From: an uncultured Lachnospiraceae bacterium
GTDB taxonomy: Bacteria; Bacillota; Clostridia; Lachnospirales; Lachnospiraceae
Direction: 5' to 3'
DNA: 56,957 nucleotides
Assembly: GCA_934432885.1 (NCBI GenBank)
Contig: CAKRYY010000017.1
Location: forward strand, 1 to 56,957
Shown one piece after another: positions 50,866 to 56,957 of this stretch. Both the position numbers and the translations under genes were made by a program. The number at the start of each line of letters is the position of its first letter. Position 1 is the stretch's first letter. The notes beneath the pieces are model-generated. The model had not been told where the DNA came from and ran no database searches. It saw only the letters and a program-made list of their open reading frames with translations.

Positions 50866-53349
50866 ATGACAAAAGAGGCATTTTGGAAATTTTGCAAGGA
50901 AAGAATTCTTTATCTGGACGGCGCTACAGGATCTAATCTGATGAAACAGGGAATGCCTGCCGGCGTATGCCCGGAAAGCTGGATTTTGGAACATTCGGAA
51001 ATTTTAAAAAAGCTGCAGCAGGATTATATTGAAGCGGGCAGCGATATTGTCTACGCGCCTACGTTTACAAGCAACCGTATCAAGCTTGCTGAGTATGGAC
51101 TTGCAGAAAAGACAGAAGAGTTCAATAAAAGGCTGGTTGCCATTTCAAAAGAAGCTGCGGCTGGCAAGGCGTTGGTTGCGGCGGATTTGACAATGACCGG
51201 AAAACAGCTCGCACCGATGGGGACGCTTGACTTTGAAGAACTGGTGGAGGTTTATAAGGAGCAGCTTGGCTGCTGTATAGAGGCTGGCGTCGATTTGGTC
51301 GTTGTCGAGACGATGATGAGCTTGCAGGAATCCAGAGCGGCGCTGATTGCGGCAAAGGAAATCTGTGATCTGCCGGTTATGGTTACCATGACATTTGAAG
51401 CAGATGGCAGAAGTCTGTTCGGGACGGATGCACAGACCGCGGCGATTGTGCTGGAAAGTCTGGGAGCGGCGGCGATTGGAGCAAACTGCTCGACCGGACC
51501 GGATAAGATGGCAGAGGTTATTCGGGCAATGGCGGAGGTAACGACAATTCCGTTGATTGCAAAACCGAATGCAGGGCTTCCTTCTCTGGATGAAAATGGC
51601 ATGACTGTTTATGATATGGATGCAGAAACCTTTGGCAGGGAAATGGTGCAGCTTGCTGAGGCAGGCGCAGGTATTCTTGGCGGCTGCTGCGGCACGACAC
51701 CGGTGTATATCAAAAAGCTGGTTGAAAGCACAAAAAATATTTCGGTAAAGGAAAGAGAGAGAAAGCCGCTTCGTTACCTGACTTCAGAGAGACAGACGCT
51801 TGCATTTGGTCTGGATGACCCATTTATCATTGTTGGAGAGAGAATCAATCCTACAGGAAAGAAAAAATTGCAGGCACAGCTTCGGGAGGGCAGTCTGGAT
51901 ATGGTGCTTTCCTTTGCACAGGAGCAGGAAGAATGTGGTGCGGGAATTCTGGATATTAACATGGGAATGAGCGGTATCGATGAAAAGGCGATGATGCTGC
52001 AGGTTCTTTCAGAGGTGACGGCAGTAACTTCCCTTCCGCTTGCGATAGATTCCAGTCATGTAGACGTTATTGAGGCGGCACTGCGCAGGTATCCGGGACG
52101 TGCGCTCATTAACTCGATTTCACTGGAGCATGAGAAATTTGAAAAGCTTCTGCCGATTGCAAGAAAATATGGGGCGATGTTCATTTTGCTGCCGCTTTCG
52201 GATGCAGGACTCCCTAAAGATATTCAGGAGAAAATTTCCATTATACATACTATTACAGAGAGAGCCTATTTGCTTGGCATGAACCGGGAGGATATTGTAG
52301 TGGATGGACTTGTCGCTACCGTAGGGGCAAATCCGCAGGCTGCGCTGGAAACGCTGGAAACCATTCGCTATTGTAAAGAAAACGGACTGGCAACTATCTG
52401 CGGATTGTCCAATATTTCATTTGGACTGCCGGAACGCAGTTTTGTAAACACGGCGTTTCTGACAATGGCAATTCAGGCGGGACTGACGATGGCGATTTCA
52501 AACCCATCGCAGGATTTACTGGTAAACTGTGCGGCGGCGTCTGACTTGCTGCTGCATAAAAGAGAGGCAGACATTCGCTATATTGAGCGGATGGGCAGGT
52601 GGCGTGAACTGCATCCTGTTGAACAGACCAAAATCCCACAGGGACATGCCGGGGCAGGAAAGCCGAGAGAAGTGCAGACGCAGGCAGGAAAGCAGACAAC
52701 GGGTGAAACGGCATCGGATGACCCTCTCTCGAAGGTGAAAGAGGCTGTCTTAAAGGGCAATAAAAGACGAATTGTGGAAATTACCAAAGAAGCTGTTGCT
52801 GCGGGGATTGCGCCAAGAAAGCTTTTGGATGATGCGCTGCTGCCGGGAATCGGTGAAGTGGGCGAGTTGTTTGACAGTGGAAAATATTTTCTGCCGCAGT
52901 TGATTGCAGGTGCAGAAGCAATGAAGCTGGCGATTGAATATTTAGAGCCGCTTATGTCGGATGGGGAGGACAGAGAAGTATTGCCGACCATCGTCATAGC
53001 GACCGTAAAGGGAGATATTCATGATATTGGAAAAAATCTTGTTGCATTGATGCTCCGCAATCATGGCTTTCAGGTCATCGACCTCGGAAAGGATGTACCG
53101 AGAGAGACGATTGTAGAAGAAGCGCAAAAGCATGATGCGAGCATTATTGCCCTTTCAGCGCTTATGACAACGACTATGCAGGAGATGCGGCATGTGATTA
53201 CCTATGCAAAAGAACAGGGAATCAAGGCAAAGATTATCATTGGCGGCGCGGTTATAACGCAGGATTTCGCAGATGAAATCGGAGCAGATGGTTATTCGCA
53301 GGATGCGGCTGAGGCTGTAAAGCTGACAAGACGGATTCTTGGATTATAG
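50866..53349 (+). CDS. metH: Cobalamin-dependent methionine synthase, without activation domain
   Basis: Transfers a methyl group from methyltetrahydrofolate to homocysteine via cobalamin. The homocysteine-binding domain (1-300) has LDGATGSNL and the zinc ligands Cys208 (GANCSTGP) and Cys274/275 (GGCCGTT). The pterin-binding domain (320-570) has VGERINPTGKKKL and LDINMGMSG. A disordered linker (about 580-620, rich in Gly, Thr, Gln) joins to the B12-binding region, with GDIHDIGKN and His719 as the cobalt ligand. The 827 residues end there, without the SAM reactivation domain of E. coli MetH, as in many anaerobes. GGAAGGATG precedes the ATG. ilvB follows 30 bases later. Confidence 0.93.
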   Translation: MTKEAFWKFCKERILYLDGATGSNLMKQGMPAGVCPESWILEHSEILKKLQQDYIEAGSDIVYAPTFTSNRIKLAEYGLAEKTEEFNKRLVAISKEAAAGKALVAADLTMTGKQLAPMGTLDFEELVEVYKEQLGCCIEAGVDLVVVETMMSLQESRAALIAAKEICDLPVMVTMTFEADGRSLFGTDAQTAAIVLESLGAAAIGANCSTGPDKMAEVIRAMAEVTTIPLIAKPNAGLPSLDENGMTVYDMDAETFGREMVQLAEAGAGILGGCCGTTPVYIKKLVESTKNISVKERERKPLRYLTSERQTLAFGLDDPFIIVGERINPTGKKKLQAQLREGSLDMVLSFAQEQEECGAGILDINMGMSGIDEKAMMLQVLSEVTAVTSLPLAIDSSHVDVIEAALRRYPGRALINSISLEHEKFEKLLPIARKYGAMFILLPLSDAGLPKDIQEKISIIHTITERAYLLGMNREDIVVDGLVATVGANPQAALETLETIRYCKENGLATICGLSNISFGLPERSFVNTAFLTMAIQAGLTMAISNPSQDLLVNCAAASDLLLHKREADIRYIERMGRWRELHPVEQTKIPQGHAGAGKPREVQTQAGKQTTGETASDDPLSKVKEAVLKGNKRRIVEITKEAVAAGIAPRKLLDDALLPGIGEVGELFDSGKYFLPQLIAGAEAMKLAIEYLEPLMSDGEDREVLPTIVIATVKGDIHDIGKNLVALMLRNHGFQVIDLGKDVPRETIVEEAQKHDASIIALSALMTTTMQEMRHVITYAKEQGIKAKIIIGGAVITQDFADEIGADGYSQDAAEAVKLTRRILGL

Positions 53350-53379
53350 GAGAGATAAAAGAAAGGCAGTGGACGAAAA

Positions 53380-54996
53380 ATGAATGGAGCGGAAGCGATT
53401 ATCAAGTGTCTTGAGGCAGAGGGCGTAGATACTGTATTTGGGTATCCGGGCGTAGCAATCTGTCCATTTTATAACAGTATTTTAGATTCTTCCATCAGAA
53501 GCATTTTGATTCGGACGGAGCAGAATGCGGCGCATGCGGCAAGCGGTTATGCGCGCGTAACAGGAAAGGTCGGAGTCTGCGCAGTGACGAGCGGCCCGGG
53601 AGCGACAAACCTGCTGACGGGAATTGCAACTGCTTTTGCAGACAGTATTCCGCTCATCTGCATTACTGGGCAGGTCAATAGTGAGCTGCTTGGCTCGGAT
53701 GTATTTCAGGAGGCGGATATAACCGGTGCGGCAGAATCCTTTGTAAAATATAGCTATCTTGTAAAAAATGCGGCGGACATTCCAAGAATTATGAAAGAGG
53801 CATTCCATATCGCATCAACGGGACGTAAGGGACCGGTGTTGATTGATATTCCGATTGATGTCCAAAATGCTACGCTTACAAGATTCAAATATCCGGAGGA
53901 AGTAAACCTGCGGACCTATAAGCCTACGGTAAAGGGGCATGCAGTTCAGATTAAGAAGGTAATTAAAGAATTAGAGAAGGCGAAACGGCCGATTATCTGT
54001 GTGGGCGGCGGCGTGCTGCTCAGTGATGCAAGGGAAGAACTGAAGCATTTCGCGGAGACCTATAGGATTCCGGTGGTTTCGACGATGATGGGAATCAGTG
54101 TCATGCCAAGTGCTCATCCGATGTATTTTGGCATGGTTGGCAATAACGGAAAGCCCTATGCAAACCGTGCGATGAATGAATCAGATTTGCTGATTATGGC
54201 AGGTGCGCGTGTAGCAGACAGGGCGGTAAGCCAGCCGGATTTGATTACCGAAAACAAGGTGCTGGTACATATTGACGTGGATCCGGCGGAGATTGGGAAA
54301 AACGTAGGTCCTACAATTCCGCTGGTAGGGGACATAAAGCATATTTTACAGGATTTTGAAAAGCAGGAAATTTCCTGTGAGCATGAGGAATGGCTTTCAC
54401 TCCTTGCGAAGTATCGTGATACGATGGAGCCGGTGCGGCATCCGAATCCTGACTATGTAGACCCTGCGGCATTTATTCGTCTGCTTTCCGAAAAGATGCA
54501 GGATGATGCTGTCTATGTCGCGGATGTCGGACAGAATCAGATATGGTCCTGCGCATACCATGTTGTTAAACGTGGACAGTTCCTTACATCGGGAGGAATG
54601 GGAACGATGGGCTATTCCATTCCGGCGGCAATGGGTGCAAAGCTGGGGGCGCCGGACAGGCAGGTTATTGCAGTATGCGGCGATGGTTCCTTCCAGATGT
54701 CCATGATGGAGCTGGCAACGATACGGCAGCATGATGTACCGGTCAAAATCATTGTATTAAAGAATAATTATCTTGGCATGGTGCGCGAGTATCAGCATTA
54801 TACCTATCAGGACCATTATTCTGTCGTAGACCTTTCCGGCAGTCCGGATTTATCCAAGCTTGCACAGGCGTATGATTTGCCGTTCCTTCGGCTTGAGACA
54901 ATGGAAGGGGCAGAGACTATGATTAATAAATTCCTGGAAAAAGACGCTTCGGTTTTGATGGAATGTCTGATTGACCCGATGGATTTGGTAAAATAG
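53380..54996 (+). CDS. ilvB: Acetolactate synthase, large subunit
   Basis: ThDP enzyme of valine, leucine and isoleucine synthesis, 538 residues. The catalytic Glu47 is in RTEQNAAHAASGYAR; the ThDP/Mg motif is CGDGSFQMSM...VLKNNYLGM. GPGATNLLTGIATAFADS and SGGMGTMGYSIPAAMGA are typical. The lack of an extra N-terminal segment and the ilvN that follows point to the anabolic enzyme. A 30-base gap separates it from metH. AAAGGCAGTGG is the ribosome binding site. Confidence 0.95.
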   Translation: MNGAEAIIKCLEAEGVDTVFGYPGVAICPFYNSILDSSIRSILIRTEQNAAHAASGYARVTGKVGVCAVTSGPGATNLLTGIATAFADSIPLICITGQVNSELLGSDVFQEADITGAAESFVKYSYLVKNAADIPRIMKEAFHIASTGRKGPVLIDIPIDVQNATLTRFKYPEEVNLRTYKPTVKGHAVQIKKVIKELEKAKRPIICVGGGVLLSDAREELKHFAETYRIPVVSTMMGISVMPSAHPMYFGMVGNNGKPYANRAMNESDLLIMAGARVADRAVSQPDLITENKVLVHIDVDPAEIGKNVGPTIPLVGDIKHILQDFEKQEISCEHEEWLSLLAKYRDTMEPVRHPNPDYVDPAAFIRLLSEKMQDDAVYVADVGQNQIWSCAYHVVKRGQFLTSGGMGTMGYSIPAAMGAKLGAPDRQVIAVCGDGSFQMSMMELATIRQHDVPVKIIVLKNNYLGMVREYQHYTYQDHYSVVDLSGSPDLSKLAQAYDLPFLRLETMEGAETMINKFLEKDASVLMECLIDPMDLVK

Positions 54997-55009
54997 GAGG
55001 GAATGTGCG

Positions 55010-55495
55010 ATGAAAAGAATTTACTCGGTACTTGTGGAGAACCGCTCCGGCGTTCTGTGTAAGGTTGCGGGGCTCTTTTCCAGAAGATGCTTTAATATAG
55101 ACAGCCTTGCAGTTGGCGAAACGGATGACCCGGCGGTATCCTGCATGACGATTGTTAGCAGCGGCGATGAGAGGACCATCGAACAGATTGAAAAGCAGTT
55201 AAATAAAAAGCTGGACATCATCAAGGTAAAGACATTTGATGAAACGCAGAGCATCAGCAGGGAGCTGATGCTGCTGAAGGTAAAGTTCAATAAGGGCAAT
55301 CGACGGGATATTATGGAAACCTGTGATATTATGAAAGCGCAGATTGTTGATATGTCCAAAAACCACATGATGATACAGATTTGCGATGTTCCGGAGAAAA
55401 CGGCGCTTTTGATTACACTTTTACAATCTGTAAGTATCGTAGAGGTAGCCAGAACCGGTACGCTGGCACTTCCGAAATGCTCTGAGAATACATAA
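55010..55495 (+). CDS. ilvN: Acetolactate synthase regulatory subunit, first copy
   Basis: ACT-domain small subunit that activates IlvB and gives valine feedback inhibition. Of its 161 residues the first 75 are the ACT domain (RIYSVLVENRSGVLCKVAGLFSRR), followed by the C-terminal IlvN domain (ELMLLKVKFNKGNR). It has FSRRCFNIDSLAVG where most have FSRRGYNI, and a CSEN tail, so it is the more diverged of the two. It lies 13 bases after ilvB with AGGAGGGAATG. Confidence 0.92.
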   Translation: MKRIYSVLVENRSGVLCKVAGLFSRRCFNIDSLAVGETDDPAVSCMTIVSSGDERTIEQIEKQLNKKLDIIKVKTFDETQSISRELMLLKVKFNKGNRRDIMETCDIMKAQIVDMSKNHMMIQICDVPEKTALLITLLQSVSIVEVARTGTLALPKCSENT

Positions 55496-55527
55496 CAATA
55501 TATTTAAAAAAATATTTTTGATATAAC

Positions 55528-55591
55528 AGCAGGTTATGGAAAATATTCCACAGATACATACGTTGACAAGCAAAATGTTACCTGCTAGAAT
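55528..55591 (+). promoter_or_regulatory. Promoter of the second ilvN and ilvC, with a distant dyad
   Basis: TTGACA (55563-55568), 17 bases, TAGAAT (55586-55591) is near consensus. AGCAGGT (55528-55534) and its inverted copy ACCTGCT (55580-55586), 45 bases apart, lie either side, the right one touching the -10. This fits a regulator that bridges two sites. Confidence 0.7.
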
Positions 55592-55653
55592 GAGAAAAAT
55601 GACAGAAAGCGGATTGTGAAAAACCATCTGCACAGGAAAATGAGGAAGCGCTT

Positions 55654-56157
55654 ATGCACAAAAAAGTATTTCAGATTCTGGTAGACAATACGCCCGGTGT
55701 TTTGAGCCGTATATCGGGACTATTTTCCAGAAGAGGCTATAATATCGAAAGCATTACTGCCGGTGTAACGGCAGACCCAAGATTTACGCGGATTACTATT
55801 GTGGCAAGTGGTGATGATGAAATTCTGGACCAGATTGAAAAGCAGGTGTCCAAGTTGATTGATGTGCGGGATATCCGTGAGCTTAAACCGGATTCCAGCG
55901 TATACCGTGAGCTTGCACTGATTAAGGTAAAGGCGACTGCTGCACAGAGAGAGGGCGTTATTGGTGTTACGGATATTTTCCGTGCAAAGATTATTGATGT
56001 CTGTACGGAGAGCCTGACGGTTGAATTGACTGGAAATCAGGCAAAGATTGAAGCTTTTTTAAACCTTCTTGACGGTTATGAAATTCTTGAGCTTGCAAGG
56101 ACAGGAATTGCCGGACTTGGCAGAGGCGTTGCAAATGTAGTTTACATAGAGGACTGA
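55654..56157 (+). CDS. ilvN: Acetolactate synthase regulatory subunit, second copy
   Basis: A 167-residue ACT-type IlvN/IlvH. It has the standard FQILVDNTPGVLSRISGLFSRRGYNIES block and RELALIKVKA, and is closer to the usual IlvH than the first copy. It has its own promoter and is followed by ilvC. Its job may be regulation of the same IlvB or of a second large subunit elsewhere. A GAGGAAG-type site precedes the ATG. Confidence 0.93.
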   Translation: MHKKVFQILVDNTPGVLSRISGLFSRRGYNIESITAGVTADPRFTRITIVASGDDEILDQIEKQVSKLIDVRDIRELKPDSSVYRELALIKVKATAAQREGVIGVTDIFRAKIIDVCTESLTVELTGNQAKIEAFLNLLDGYEILELARTGIAGLGRGVANVVYIED

Positions 56158-56185
56158 TAGAAAAAGGGATTCCCTTATTTTATAA

Positions 56186-56957
<772 letters not shown>

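Noticed and set aside
55537..55620. 27-codon frame before the second ilvN as a leader peptide
   Set aside because: It overlaps the promoter and has no run of Val, Leu or Ile codons and no attenuator stem after it.

Overview
The window is chromosomal DNA of a low-to-mid GC, Gram-positive anaerobe, most probably a gut Lachnospiraceae (Clostridia). This is judged from family knowledge and not from a search. The supporting signs are Rex, a GGGtGRT/NifU-like pair, an isopropylmalate-synthase-like enzyme beside isocitrate dehydrogenase (the usual setting of Re-citrate synthase), ComFB, TepA, BspA-type leucine-rich-repeat proteins, strong AGGAGG ribosome binding sites and TTGACA-17-TATAAT promoters. 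There is no phage, transposon, CRISPR array, tRNA or rRNA. Most of the DNA is dense housekeeping operons separated by clear hairpin terminators.

Layout. 1-7 kb: the 3' end of an EF-G-like gene, a 400-base non-coding stretch with 34-base tandem repeats, a membrane protein, a small secreted LRR protein, leuS and a comFB-like gene. 7-8.5 kb: a perfect 46-base palindrome, then a minus-strand cluster of two unknown genes and a Cys/Gly-rich small protein. 8.5-15.3 kb: a surface module of class B sortase, a 1625-residue LRR surface protein ending in an SPKTG sorting signal, and a subtilisin-like protease. 15.3-18.8 kb: a citrate/2-oxoglutarate module (Re-citrate synthase candidate, GntR regulator, icd) behind a promoter whose -10 lies inside a large palindrome. 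18.8-31.2 kb: ABC-F ATPase, rex, nnr, alr, mazF (no antitoxin alongside), an MBL lipoprotein, a CBS/CorC protein, yebC, a zinc-ribbon/CFI-box protein, a polytopic membrane protein and tepA.

31.2-43.6 kb: an ABC importer pair without a binding protein, argH, asd, a GGDEF-EAL protein, a DUF234-type ATPase homologue that has lost its catalytic motifs, topB, a hexapeptide-repeat protein and a PAS/GGDEF sensor. 43.7-46.7 kb: a TrpXYZ-like ABC importer. 46.8-48.6 kb: the NifU-like/GGGtGRT pair, which looks highly expressed and has no known function. 48.8-50.7 kb: small lipoproteins and a small membrane protein. 50.8-57 kb: a cobalamin-dependent methionine synthase, ilvB, two tandem ilvN paralogues and the 5' part of ilvC.

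The parts most worth following are the NifU-like/GGGtGRT pair, the self-contained sortase-substrate-protease module, the GntR-type palindrome on the citrate operon promoter, the degenerate DUF234 protein, and the dispersed palindromic modules. No function or database match was computed. All family names come from reading motifs.
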